Assembly: GCA_032229885.1 (NCBI GenBank)
Contig: JAVYAJ010000416.1
Location: 1-22,575, forward strand
Origin: Anammoximicrobium sp032229885
GTDB taxonomy: Bacteria > Planctomycetota > Planctomycetia > Pirellulales > Pirellulaceae
Reading direction: 5' to 3'
Length of the DNA: 22,575 bases
The translations under genes were made by a program, and so were the position numbers. The notes under the pieces are model-generated. The model did not search any database. It was given only the letters and a program-made list of their open reading frames with translations, and was not told where the DNA came from. Below, piece by piece: positions 1 to 7,930 of this stretch. Each line of letters starts with the position of its first letter. Position 1 is the first letter of the stretch.

Positions 1-444
1 CGCTCTCGCACCGCACGCCCCGGAATCTCCCGGCACCCGTCGCTCGCCCCCGCCTCGCCGAAGTTTTTGCCACGCGCACGTCTGCGGAAAGGGCACACTG
101 AACCCTGTCGCTGCCTGAAAACATTGTCAAAAAGTTCACGATGTTTGAGGTTAGTAGTACAGAAACACGACCATCGCCGCGACCTGCGTTGGCCAACAGC
201 TCGCAGATGGCGCGTCCCAATCCGCGCGAGCCGCCCGTCACCACGACGATCTTGTTCGTCAACCCCAGATCCGCGTTTGCGCTCCTTTGGGCCCGGGCCG
301 CCCTTTCGACTGGATGCCCATCCTGTTACGATAGCGTTCGTGATCACGAGCACAACCCGCAGGCCGCGGCCGGCGCAGCTCGTTGGCTGTTCATGCCAAA
401 TGCGGGGAACCACGGGGCTATCCGCCAGGGAACCGACGTCCGTT
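1..444. other. Intergenic stretch upstream of the cysteine desulfurase
   Basis: Apart from the SDR remnant at 182-268, I see no convincing gene. The part from 61 to 180 is visibly less GC-rich than the flanking coding DNA. A plus-strand frame is open from 67 into the desulfurase gene, but its translation before residue MRTIYLDY is arginine/proline-rich and unlike any desulfurase, so it is taken as non-coding. No clear promoter was identified. Confidence 0.5.
182..268 (-). pseudogene. Remnant of a short-chain dehydrogenase/reductase N-terminus
   Basis: Read on the minus strand, this stretch gives LTNKIVVVTGG followed by SRGLGRAICELLANA, the first beta strand and TGxxxGxG nucleotide-binding loop of a classical SDR oxidoreductase. 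The codon where an ATG would be expected is CTG, and no good start lies before the upstream stop. Beyond about position 182 the reading frame stays open to the window edge, but the translation (ending near position 1) no longer looks like an SDR. I infer a decayed or rearranged gene end. A TTG start at 262 for a divergent protein is possible but less likely. Confidence 0.4.
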
Positions 445-1584
445 ATGCGCACAATCTACTTGGATTACAACGCAACCACGCCGGTGGCCCCCAGCGTGTT
501 CGAGGCGATCGAACCGTTTTTGAAGGAGCACTTTGGCAACCCGTCGAGCAACTATGCCTTGGGCCGCGCCTGTCGCGAAGCGATCGAAGACGCGCGGGGC
601 AAGGTGGCGGCCCTGCTGGGGGCTGATCGCGACGAGATCGTGTTCACGTCGGGTGGCACGGAGAGCAACAACCTGGCGATTTGCGGCACGATGCTGCAAG
701 GCGTCCCCGGCATGGCGGGGCATCTGATCATCTCGGCGATCGAACACCCGGCCGTGTTCGAACCCGCGCGGCATCTGGAGCGTCTGGGCTTCGATGTCAG
801 CGTCGTCGGCTGTGATTCGCGAGGCGTGGTCAGCGCGGACAAGGTCGCGGCCGCGATTCGGGACGATACGCGGCTGGTCAGCATCATGCACGCCAACAAC
901 GAGATTGGGGTCGTGCAGCCGCTGCGGGAGATTTCGCAGGTCTGCCGAGACCATCAAGCGCTGCTGCACACCGACGCCGCACAAACGGTCGGCAAGATCA
1001 ATACGTTCGTCGAAGAGTTGGGAGTCGATCTGCTGACCGTCGCCGGGCACAAGCTGTACGCCCCGAAAGGGATCGGCGCCCTGTACGTGCGGCGCGGCGT
1101 GCGGCTGGAAAACGTGTTGTTCGGCGCGGCGCACGAGGCGGGTCTACGCCCGGGAACCGAAAACGTCCCGTACATCGTCGGACTGGGTCAGGCCTGCATG
1201 TTGGCGTTTCGTAGTCTGGACGAATCCGAGCGGCGACTCACGGGTCTGCGGGATCGGCTGCTGGCGCACCTGTCGCAGGCGATCGGGCCGCGACTCGCCG
1301 TCAATGGGGCCGACGCGGCGCGGCTGCCCAATACGCTGAGCGTCCGGTTCCCGGGCGTCTCGGCCGCCGAGATCCTGGCGCGGCTGCCCGAGCTGTGCGC
1401 TTCGGTCGGGTCAGCCTGTCACAGTGGTGCCACCAGCATGTCGCCGACGTTGGCCGCGATCGGTCTGGACCCGGACGAGGCGCGGGGGACCATGCGGCTG
1501 AGCGTCGGCTGGTTCACGTCGGAAGAAGAGATCGACCGCGCCGCGAATCTATTGATCGGAGCGTGGGAAAGCCTGACGAGCTAG
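445..1584 (+). CDS. Class V aminotransferase-type cysteine desulfurase (NifS/IscS family)
   Basis: This is a 379-residue PLP enzyme that removes sulfur from L-cysteine, giving alanine and an enzyme persulfide that feeds iron-sulfur cluster or thio-cofactor assembly in the cytoplasm. Visible family marks are the N-terminal YLDYNATTP, TSGGTESNN near residue 68, the EHPAV histidine H101, the HTDAAQ aspartate D177, the PLP lysine K203 in AGHKLYAPKG, RPGTEN near 235, and the catalytic cysteine C325 in SVGSACHSG. The length matches IscS/NifS (about 380-400). The start at 445 is chosen because family similarity begins there; a purine-rich AGGGA lies about 14 bases upstream. No IscU, IscR or Nif gene is nearby, so the exact subfamily (general Fe-S, or tRNA thiolation) is open. 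It sits alone, 268 bases before tsaB. Confidence 0.93.
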   Translation: MRTIYLDYNATTPVAPSVFEAIEPFLKEHFGNPSSNYALGRACREAIEDARGKVAALLGADRDEIVFTSGGTESNNLAICGTMLQGVPGMAGHLIISAIEHPAVFEPARHLERLGFDVSVVGCDSRGVVSADKVAAAIRDDTRLVSIMHANNEIGVVQPLREISQVCRDHQALLHTDAAQTVGKINTFVEELGVDLLTVAGHKLYAPKGIGALYVRRGVRLENVLFGAAHEAGLRPGTENVPYIVGLGQACMLAFRSLDESERRLTGLRDRLLAHLSQAIGPRLAVNGADAARLPNTLSVRFPGVSAAEILARLPELCASVGSACHSGATSMSPTLAAIGLDPDEARGTMRLSVGWFTSEEEIDRAANLLIGAWESLTS

Positions 1585-1852
1585 TGCGTCGTCAACGTTA
1601 AATGTTGGGGCGTCGCGATTAATCGGCCGCGGGGATTCCGTGCTCGGGTGAGTGCGACAGCCCAGAAGTTATGATTGGACGACTCGCTAGCCGCCCCGGG
1701 GCGAGGCGATCGGTCGGTGAAGAGGAGGATGGCTCGCGACCAGCGGAGCCTGTCCGGCGTTGGCATTGCGCGGCGTTTTTTGTCGCGAGCTGTCGAGCGG
1801 CGGCGGAACACGCTGCACCGCACGGCTCGGCGCGGATAAGAGAACAAATCGG

Positions 1853-2563
1853 ATGGCGCTGCGAATTCTGGCTTTGGAAACATCGACACGAGACGCCTCG
1901 GTCGCTGTCCTGGATGGCGAGCAAGTGCTCGGTCAGGCCTCGTTGGGCCGACACCGGCGGACCGCCGAGACCTTTGCACAGGCCATCGCCCAGCAACTGG
2001 ACGCGGTCAACTGGCGTCCACGGGACATCCAGTTGGTCGCGACGACGATCGGCCCAGGCTCGTTTACGGGCTTGCGGATCGGTGTGACCGCGGCCAAGAG
2101 TCTGGCGTACGCGATCGGGGCCGAGGTGTTCGCGGTCGGCACGCTGGACGTGATTGCCCGACAGACTCCGGCCGAGTTCGATCGAGTCTATCCCGTGCTG
2201 GACGCCCAGCGTCAACAACTGTTTGTCGCCGCTTTTTGCCGCGACACCGACGACTGGGTGGCGACCTCGTCAATGCAGATCGTCGACGCCGATCCGTGGC
2301 TGGCCTCGCTGCCGTCGGGCGCCACCGTGATCGGCCCCGGATTGGCTCGCCTGTACGATCGGATCCCGGCGGGTGTTCGTATGGTCTGCGACGCCCGCTG
2401 GACGCCGCGGGCGGCAACCGTCGGACAGCTCGCCCACCGTCGCTATCTGTGCGGGGAACGGCATGATCTGTGGACGCTCGATCCACAATACGGACGCGAC
2501 AGCGCGGCAGAGGAAAAGGCGCGTGCGGGGGGTGAAGGGGGAAGGGGGAAGGGTGAAGGGTGA
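1853..2563 (+). CDS. tsaB: tRNA threonylcarbamoyladenosine biosynthesis protein TsaB
   Basis: TsaB is the inactive ASKHA-fold partner of TsaD; together with TsaE they transfer the threonylcarbamoyl group to A37 of ANN-decoding tRNAs. The 236-residue product begins MALRILALETSTRDASVAVL, the usual first strand and phosphate-loop region, and carries the family signature GPGSFTGLRIG at residues 67-77, then the AKSLAYAIG helix. The YPVLDAQRQQLFVAAF strand and the late DSAAEEKA motif also fit. The start at 1853 is chosen because the conserved LALETS begins at residue 6; a weak AAGAGA lies upstream. The last dozen or so residues (GGEGGRGKGEG) are translated from a simple heptamer array and are not family sequence, so the native C-terminus seems to have been replaced. 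The length is otherwise normal. No other t6A gene lies nearby. Confidence 0.9.
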   Translation: MALRILALETSTRDASVAVLDGEQVLGQASLGRHRRTAETFAQAIAQQLDAVNWRPRDIQLVATTIGPGSFTGLRIGVTAAKSLAYAIGAEVFAVGTLDVIARQTPAEFDRVYPVLDAQRQQLFVAAFCRDTDDWVATSSMQIVDADPWLASLPSGATVIGPGLARLYDRIPAGVRMVCDARWTPRAATVGQLAHRRYLCGERHDLWTLDPQYGRDSAAEEKARAGGEGGRGKGEG

Positions 2564-2571
2564 AGGGGGAC
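2530..2571 (+). repeat. Tandem heptamer array GGGKGAA, six units, overlapping the tsaB 3' end
   Basis: Six consecutive 7-base units are seen: GGGTGAA, GGGGGAA, GGGGGAA, GGGTGAA, GGGTGAA and GGGGGAC. One strand is pure G/A/T with no C until the last base. The tsaB stop codon TGA (2561-2563) is part of the fifth unit. Similar CCCTTCA-type heptamer arrays are scattered in intergenic DNA of several bacterial groups; here the array has moved into coding sequence. Confidence 0.85.
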
Positions 2572-2750
2572 AGTTGAAGGCGGGCGGACGGATGCGGTGG
2601 GCGGCCAGAATCACCGGACGAAGGATTGGATCCACGTGCGGTCGGGGCGGACGGGGGACGAGTGGACAAGATGCGTGAGCGAAAATACGCGACGGAAGCG
2701 TCGGCGCGGGGCACGTCCGAGATGAGGGGCGATCTGGACCGAGGCGCGCC

Positions 2751-3617
2751 ATGAGCGGACCGTTGCGCGCGCGACGCCAATGCCGATGGATCCGTCAGAT
2801 GCCCGTCGGGCTGGTAGCCATGATGCTTGTGCTGCCGCCCGCGTGGGCCGGCGAGCCTGCGCCCGCCCCGGCCAAGCCGACGCCCAAGCCTGCGCCCGCG
2901 GCCCCGACGGCCGACATGCCCCAGGCCGACATGCGCCAGGCCGACATGCGTCCGGCCGGTGCGTCGCCGGCCGACGGATCGGATCTGGGCGGTCTGGACG
3001 ACGCGCTGCTGAGCGGCCTGGAGATTCCGGCCGAGCCACGGAGCGCTGTGCCGCCGCCGGCCAAGCCTGCCGCGCCGCCGCGGGAGACCGACGAACGGAG
3101 CGAACGGGGACTGATCGAGCAGCGCGATATGGGCGAGGATTTGGGCCAGACGTCCGAGGGCCGTCTGGCCTCGATCGGTCGCCAGATGCGGGTGGCCGAA
3201 GGCCTGATCGCCCGCGAGGTGACCTCGGCCCAGACCCAGCGCGCCCAGCAGCAGGTGATCCGGGACTTGGAGCAACTGATCGAGGATCTGAACCAACCGT
3301 CCCAGGACGCGCATCCCGGCGCGGCGGCGCCTGCCCAGCCAGGCGACAAGTCCAGCGGCGCCGGCCGCATCGGCAACGGCGAAAACGCCGGTGTCGAACA
3401 GGCCGCCCGCGAGAGCGACGAGCGGCCTGAGCGCGAGGCGACGGACCGCGCGCAGCTCGCCCAACTGCCCGTCCTGTGGAAACAGATCTGGGGGCATCTA
3501 CCACCTCGGGTCCGCGATCAGATGCAGAGCGCGGTCGTCGAGGAGTTTCTTCCCCAATACGAGCGATTGATCGAACAGTATTACAGCCGTCTGGCCGAAG
3601 AACATCTGAAACGATGA
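2751..3617 (+). CDS. Signal-peptide protein of unknown function, alanine/proline-rich with a conserved C-terminal helix region
   Basis: The 288-residue product has an arginine-rich start, a hydrophobic core (PVGLVAMMLVLPPAWA) and a likely signal peptidase site after AWA (residue 33), so it is probably exported. Next comes a low-complexity segment with AP/KP runs and three ADM(P/R)-type repeats (about residues 52-68), then a charged helical region with a likely coiled coil around 120-185. The best-conserved-looking part is the end, LWKQIWGHLPPRVRDQMQ...EEFLPQYERLIEQYYSRLAE, a pattern I recognise from uncharacterised planctomycete proteins. GAGG lies about 6 bases before the ATG. It heads a cluster with the cyclase-like gene (61 bases downstream), the NPCBM gene and oleC. 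No function can be given; a periplasmic structural or accessory role is a guess. Confidence 0.75.
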   Translation: MSGPLRARRQCRWIRQMPVGLVAMMLVLPPAWAGEPAPAPAKPTPKPAPAAPTADMPQADMRQADMRPAGASPADGSDLGGLDDALLSGLEIPAEPRSAVPPPAKPAAPPRETDERSERGLIEQRDMGEDLGQTSEGRLASIGRQMRVAEGLIAREVTSAQTQRAQQQVIRDLEQLIEDLNQPSQDAHPGAAAPAQPGDKSSGAGRIGNGENAGVEQAARESDERPEREATDRAQLAQLPVLWKQIWGHLPPRVRDQMQSAVVEEFLPQYERLIEQYYSRLAEEHLKR

Positions 3618-3678
3618 TCGGCCGCGGGACGAAGATCTGAAACGCGTGTAAAAACCTGGCCAGACAGGAGAGACCGGA

Positions 3679-4830
3679 ATGGCGAGCCTGCGTCCGCGTC
3701 CGCGGTACGATGCGACGCGCTTTCGCTACGGTCGAACGGTCACGGCTGGCGAGCCCGTCGCGGCGCCGCTCAGCCGCACGAGAATGGTCTGGGGACTGAT
3801 GCTTGCCGTATGGTCGGCCGGGGCCGCCTTTCGGACCGACTCGGTTTGCGCCGCCGATCCTGCGCCGGCCCGCGCCAGCGCTGCGTCCCGCAGCGTGATG
3901 ACGCCTCAAACCCAGCAGGCGATCGAGCGCGGTCTGGCTTATCTGAAGTCCCAGCAAAACCCCGACGGTTCGTTCGGCCAGGGCGGATACAGCCGAAACG
4001 TAGCCGTGTGCAGTCTGGCCGGTCTGGCTTTCATGGCCCGCGGCAGCACGCCGGGACGCGGTCCGCACGGCGCCCAGGTGGATCGCTGTCTGGCGTTCAT
4101 CCTGGATCACACGCGTGACAGCGGCTATATCATTGCTCCGGAGGCGGCCAGCCACGGCCCGATGTACGGGCACGGTTTCGCGACGCTGTTCCTGGCCGAG
4201 GTGTACGGCATGTCATCCGAGCCGACGTTGCGGGACAAGCTGGTTCGGGCCGTCGACTTGATCGTCCGCACGCAGAACGACGAAGGCGGCTGGCGGTACG
4301 AGCCGCGTCCCCAGGACGCTGACATCTCGGTGACGATCTGCCAGATCATGGCGTTGCGCGCAGCGCGCAACGCGGGCATCTTCGTCCCCAACGCGGTTGT
4401 CGACCGTTGCATCGACTATGTCAAGCGTTGTCAGAACCCCGACGGCGGTTTCATGTATCAATTGACGGCCCCGGGCGAAAGCCGCTTTCCGCGCAGCGCG
4501 GCGGGGATCGTGGCCCTGTACAGCGCCGGCATCTATCGGGGCGCCGAGCTCGACGCCGGATTGGCCTACCTCGCGAGCCAGTCTTCGCAGTCGAAGAGCC
4601 TCGAGGGCGAAGTCTATTACTTCTACGGCCATTACTACGCCGTGCAAGCGATGTGGCAGGCGGGCGGGGCGCATTGGCAAGCGTACTATCCGGCGATCCG
4701 CGACGCCCTGCTGGCTCGGCAACGGCCCGACGGCGCCTGGTTCGACCGCGTCTCGGCCGAGTACGGCACGGCGATGGCCTGTATCATTCTGCAGATGCCG
4801 AACAACTATGTGCCCATCTTTCAACGGTAG
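3679..4830 (+). CDS. Secreted prenyltransferase/squalene-cyclase-like (alpha/alpha toroid) protein
   Basis: The 383-residue protein has a long arginine-rich n-region, a hydrophobic segment at about residues 36-51 (MVWGLMLAVWSAGAAF) and a likely cleavage after CAA, so it appears exported. Four QW-type repeats of the terpene-cyclase toroid are visible: QNPDGSFGQGG (93), QNDEGGWRYEP (199), QNPDGGFMY (252) and QRPDGAWF (348). The DxDD acid motif of true squalene-hopene cyclases is absent; the matching place reads DADISVT (213-219). I infer a toroid-fold protein that is not a hopene synthase. Start 3679 is chosen for the AGGAG at 3666-3670; 3784 (M36) is an alternative start giving a conventional signal peptide. 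It lies 61 bases after the previous gene and 19 bases before the NPCBM gene. Its biochemical role is unknown. Confidence 0.8.
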   Translation: MASLRPRPRYDATRFRYGRTVTAGEPVAAPLSRTRMVWGLMLAVWSAGAAFRTDSVCAADPAPARASAASRSVMTPQTQQAIERGLAYLKSQQNPDGSFGQGGYSRNVAVCSLAGLAFMARGSTPGRGPHGAQVDRCLAFILDHTRDSGYIIAPEAASHGPMYGHGFATLFLAEVYGMSSEPTLRDKLVRAVDLIVRTQNDEGGWRYEPRPQDADISVTICQIMALRAARNAGIFVPNAVVDRCIDYVKRCQNPDGGFMYQLTAPGESRFPRSAAGIVALYSAGIYRGAELDAGLAYLASQSSQSKSLEGEVYYFYGHYYAVQAMWQAGGAHWQAYYPAIRDALLARQRPDGAWFDRVSAEYGTAMACIILQMPNNYVPIFQR

Positions 4831-4849
4831 CGAGGCTGGCGGACTGCGG

Positions 4850-6088
4850 ATGAGCGGTTGTCTGGTCATTCTGATGGCTGGTCTGGCGGTCAGCGGCGCG
4901 GCGGGCGCGGACGAGCCGGCGTCGGCTGTGCTCCTGGACGGCGAGTCGTTCGCGGCGCGCATCGAGCGGATCGAGGCGGATTGGACGATTCGCTTTCAGT
5001 CCGCGACCGGGACGCGCAGCGTGGCTGCGCGCGATCTGTTTCGCTGGGGCCGGTGGACCGACTCGTTTCGCCTGATGCAGATCATCCTAGCCGACGACAG
5101 CCTGTTGGTGGCCCAGATTGCCGGGCTGGTGGACGAACGATTGGTCGTCGACGGCGAGGTCTGCGGTCGGCTCGAGCTGCCGCTGGCCGCCCTGCGCGGC
5201 GTGCTCGTCGATCCGCCGCCGGCGGCGGAGGAGCGCGATCGGCTGGTCGCGCAAATCGCGGCTGCGCAAGGCGCCGACGATCGCTTGATCCTCCGCAACG
5301 GCGACGTGCTGCGCGGCGTCCTGAAGACCGTCCGTCCCCGCCAGGCGACGAACGACGCGCGCTCGCTGGTCGCCGTATTTGGCGTCGATGGCCGCGACGT
5401 CGAGATCCCCGAACAACGGATCCGGGCGATGATCTTCAATCCGGCCTTGATCCATCCGGCGACCAAACCCGCGTTTTACGCCGTGGCGGGATTTCGCGAC
5501 GGCAGCTTGCTGAACGTCGTCGGCGTCGCCCACGCCCCATCCGACTCGACCGTGCGGTTGACGCTGGTCGGTGGCGTGTCGATCGATGTCGAGCCGCCGG
5601 TCCTGACGGACGAGCTACGGCTGCTGCAGCCGATCGGCCAGCGGATCGCGTACGCCTCGGATCTTCCGCCGCTGGGATACAAACACATTCCGTACCTGAC
5701 GGCCGTCTGGCCGTTGGGCCGGGATCGCAGCGTCACCGGACAGCGACTACGATGCGCGGGCGAGACATTTCCCAAAGGTCTGGGGATGCACAGCGCGTCG
5801 CGTGTGGCGTACCGTTTGGACGGGCATTGGCGCCGCTTCGAAGCCGCGCTGGCGCTGGACGAGACGGCCGGGCGAGGCGGCAGCGTGATATTTCGCGTGT
5901 TCCTGGGCGATGGGTCCGATCAGTGGCAGCGAGCCTACGAGAGTCCCGTGGTGCGGGGCGGCGAGCCGCCCGTGCCGCTGACGGTCGATGTCACCGACGC
6001 CCGCGCCATTGCGCTGATCGTCGATTTTGCCGACGAGGCCGATGTCTTGGATCGCGCCGTTTGGATCGATGCGAGGTTTACCAAATAA
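4850..6088 (+). CDS. Exported NPCBM-domain protein
   Basis: The 412-residue product starts with a short clean signal peptide (MSGCLVILMAGLAVSGAAGA, likely cut before DEP). The middle (about 25-275) contains repeated strand motifs of the form LxxG(D/E)xLxxxI, such as LLDGESFAARIERI, LRNGDVLRGVLKTV and FRDGSLLNVVGV, suggesting related beta modules. The C-terminal 130 residues (about 281-411) fit the NPCBM family, first described as a putative carbohydrate-binding module: GETFPKGLGMHSASRVAYRL, then WRRFEAALALDE, VIFRVFLGD and a closing VWIDARF. It therefore probably binds glycans or envelope polymer outside the cytoplasm; no catalytic domain is visible. The frame is open back to 4808, but the ATG at 4850 gives the signal peptide at the N-terminus and follows the upstream stop by 19 bases. 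oleC starts 4 bases after its stop, so the two are probably translationally coupled. Confidence 0.85.
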   Translation: MSGCLVILMAGLAVSGAAGADEPASAVLLDGESFAARIERIEADWTIRFQSATGTRSVAARDLFRWGRWTDSFRLMQIILADDSLLVAQIAGLVDERLVVDGEVCGRLELPLAALRGVLVDPPPAAEERDRLVAQIAAAQGADDRLILRNGDVLRGVLKTVRPRQATNDARSLVAVFGVDGRDVEIPEQRIRAMIFNPALIHPATKPAFYAVAGFRDGSLLNVVGVAHAPSDSTVRLTLVGGVSIDVEPPVLTDELRLLQPIGQRIAYASDLPPLGYKHIPYLTAVWPLGRDRSVTGQRLRCAGETFPKGLGMHSASRVAYRLDGHWRRFEAALALDETAGRGGSVIFRVFLGDGSDQWQRAYESPVVRGGEPPVPLTVDVTDARAIALIVDFADEADVLDRAVWIDARFTK

Positions 6089-6092
6089 TCCC

Positions 6093-7754
6093 ATGGACGC
6101 AAGTGTCAACGTCGGATTACGGCTGGCCGCCGCCGCGGCGCGCGACCCGGACGGGGTCGCCATCGTCGAGCCCGCGGGTCGCGACGTCGGCGGAAAACGC
6201 CGCTATCGGCAGATCTCGTTCCGGCAATTGGAGGATGACAGCAATCTGTTGGCCGACGGTCTGCGCTCGCTGGGCGTTGCGCCCGGCATGCGGATCGTCC
6301 TGATGGTCCGACCGAGCATCGATTTCGTCTCGCTGGTGTTCGCGCTGTTCAAGTCCGGCGCGGTGACCGTGTTGATCGATCCGGGCATGGGCCGCAAGAA
6401 CCTGCTCCGCTGTCTGAGCGACGCGAATCCAGAGGGCTTTGTGGCAATCCCGCTGGCTCACGCTGCGCGGTGTCTCTTGCGCGGCCGGTTTCCGAATTCA
6501 CGCCTGCACGTCACGGTTGGCTGGCGTTGGTTCTGGGGCGGAGCGACGATCGCTCAGTTGCGCGCGCGGAGGCGACGGCCCGAGTTTCGGCCGGCGCCGA
6601 CCCGTGCGGACGATCCGGCGGCGATCATCTTCACCAGCGGCAGCACCGGTCCGCCCAAAGGCGTGCTGTACCAGCACGGGACGTTCGATCGGCAGGTTGT
6701 CGAACTGCGCGACGTGTACGACATCCGCCCGGGCGAGTTGGATCTGCCCGGCTTTCCGCTGTTCGGGCTGTTCAACTGTGCGATGGGCGTCACCACGGTG
6801 CTGCCGGACATGGATCCGACGCGTCCGGCGCGGGTCGATCCGGCGTTGATCATCGAATCGATCCGCGACTGGAACATCACCCAGGCGTTCGGCTCACCCG
6901 CGTTCTGGAACGTCGTCGGCCGGCATTGCGAGCGGCATCGCATCCAGCTTCCGACGCTGCGCCGCGTGCTGTCGGCCGGCGCGCCGGTGCCGCTGCACGT
7001 GATGCAGCGGCTCAAAGCGGCGATTCCCGCCGATGGCGACGTCTACACGCCTTATGGCGCGACCGAAGCCCTGCCGGTCGCGTCGATCTCGGCGACCGAG
7101 GTGCTGGGCGAGACGGCGGCCCGCAGTCGCCAAGGCGCCGGCACGTGCGTGGGGCGGCGATTTCCAGGAATCGCTTGGCGCGTCATCCGCATCGACGACG
7201 GCCCGCTTCCGACGCTCGAGGCGGCGGAAACGTTGCCGCCCGGCCAGATCGGGGAACTGATTGTCTCGGGGCCTGTCGTGACGCCTCGTTATGTCACGCG
7301 CTGCGAGATGAACGCCTTGCACAAAATCGAGGACGGCCCCGCGTTCTGGCATCGCATGGGCGACGTAGGTTACCTGGACGAGCAGGATCGGTTCTGGTTC
7401 TGCGGACGCAAAGCGCAACGTGTCCGCACCGGGCAGGGCGAGTTGTACACGATCCCGTGTGAAGCCGTCTTCAACCAACATCCGCAGGTCTACCGCAGCG
7501 CGCTGGTGGGCGTCGGCCCGCCGGGCAACCAGCAGCCCGTGATCATCGTCGAAACGTGGCCCGACCAGCGGCCGCGCACGAAAACGGACCGCCAGACGTT
7601 GTACGACGCGCTGCGCAAGCTGGCCGAAGCGCATCCGCACACGCGCTCGATCGAGCGTTTCCTGGTTCATCCCGCGATGCCTGTGGATATCCGGCACAAC
7701 GCCAAGATCTTCCGCGAGAAGTTGGCCGTCTGGGCAGCCGAACGCGTTCGCTGA
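6093..7754 (+). CDS. oleC: OleC-type beta-lactone synthetase (AMP-dependent synthetase/ligase family)
   Basis: OleC adenylates a beta-hydroxy acid and closes it to a beta-lactone, which OleB decarboxylates to a long-chain olefin. The 553-residue product has the ANL-superfamily loop FTSGSTGPPKGV (180-191), YGATEALPVAS (321-331), the GYLDEQDRFWFCGRK hinge region, and the C-terminal HNAKIFREKLAVWA with candidate catalytic lysine K538. OleC-specific wording, compared with ordinary acyl-CoA ligases, includes IDPGMGRKNLLRC (95-107), VGWRWFWGG (142-150), LPGFPLFGLFN (218-228), PDMDPTRPARVDP (238-250) and the DIRHNAKIF end. The start at 6093 lies 4 bases after the NPCBM stop. OleA (thiolase), OleD (reductase) and OleB (hydrolase) are not encoded in the window. 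Many databases call this family simply fatty acid CoA ligase; I favour OleC from the motifs. It is the last gene of its cluster. Confidence 0.85.
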   Translation: MDASVNVGLRLAAAAARDPDGVAIVEPAGRDVGGKRRYRQISFRQLEDDSNLLADGLRSLGVAPGMRIVLMVRPSIDFVSLVFALFKSGAVTVLIDPGMGRKNLLRCLSDANPEGFVAIPLAHAARCLLRGRFPNSRLHVTVGWRWFWGGATIAQLRARRRRPEFRPAPTRADDPAAIIFTSGSTGPPKGVLYQHGTFDRQVVELRDVYDIRPGELDLPGFPLFGLFNCAMGVTTVLPDMDPTRPARVDPALIIESIRDWNITQAFGSPAFWNVVGRHCERHRIQLPTLRRVLSAGAPVPLHVMQRLKAAIPADGDVYTPYGATEALPVASISATEVLGETAARSRQGAGTCVGRRFPGIAWRVIRIDDGPLPTLEAAETLPPGQIGELIVSGPVVTPRYVTRCEMNALHKIEDGPAFWHRMGDVGYLDEQDRFWFCGRKAQRVRTGQGELYTIPCEAVFNQHPQVYRSALVGVGPPGNQQPVIIVETWPDQRPRTKTDRQTLYDALRKLAEAHPHTRSIERFLVHPAMPVDIRHNAKIFREKLAVWAAERVR

Positions 7755-7766
7755 ACCAGATCGTTT

Positions 7767-7800
7767 GCCACGGAGAACGCCGCGGGCACAGAGGACGCAG
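7767..7800 (+). repeat. Degenerate CCACGGAG/CACAGAG-type intergenic repeat
   Basis: Directly after the oleC stop the sequence reads GCCACGGAGAACGC, then CGGGCACAGAGGACGCAG. It resembles the scattered intergenic elements of the form CCACGGAGNNCACAGAG found in many planctomycete and related genomes. Only one degenerate copy is present here, so the assignment rests on memory of that pattern. Confidence 0.3.
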
Positions 7801-7893
7801 GCGACGGACGTCGCGCCGCGGCGAACGCGCGACCCGCTGTCGCCGACCCGGCGCCAGCGATGGCGGCGCGGCGTGCGATGCACAAGAAAAGAA

Positions 7894-7930
7894 AAAGCCC
7901 GGCTGACCGCTCGCGGCGGCGCCGGGCTTT
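7894..7930. terminator. Hairpin terminator, possibly bidirectional
   Basis: Perfect 10-base arms AAAGCCCGGC (7894-7903) and GCCGGGCTTT (7921-7930) enclose a 17-base loop that is itself GC-rich. On the plus strand the T run is only three bases; on the minus strand it is longer (GGGCTTTTTCTTTTC). It lies 140 bases after oleC and can end that operon. Confidence 0.6.

Noticed and set aside
1671..1852. Longer TsaB start at 1760
   Set aside because: The added N-terminus is arginine/cysteine-rich and unlike TsaB; the family sequence starts at the ATG at 1853.
2064..4173. Long minus-strand open frames opposite tsaB and the secreted-protein genes
   Set aside because: The translations are low-complexity Arg/Pro/Ala/Gly with no family motifs, while the plus strand gives clear protein families with Shine-Dalgarno sites.
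3679..4830. Squalene-hopene cyclase
   Set aside because: The DxDD protonation motif is absent, the protein is half the usual length and it has a signal peptide.
4858..6303. Plus-strand open frame overlapping the NPCBM gene
   Set aside because: It is an arginine/glycine-rich out-of-frame shadow; the NPCBM frame has a signal peptide and a recognisable domain.
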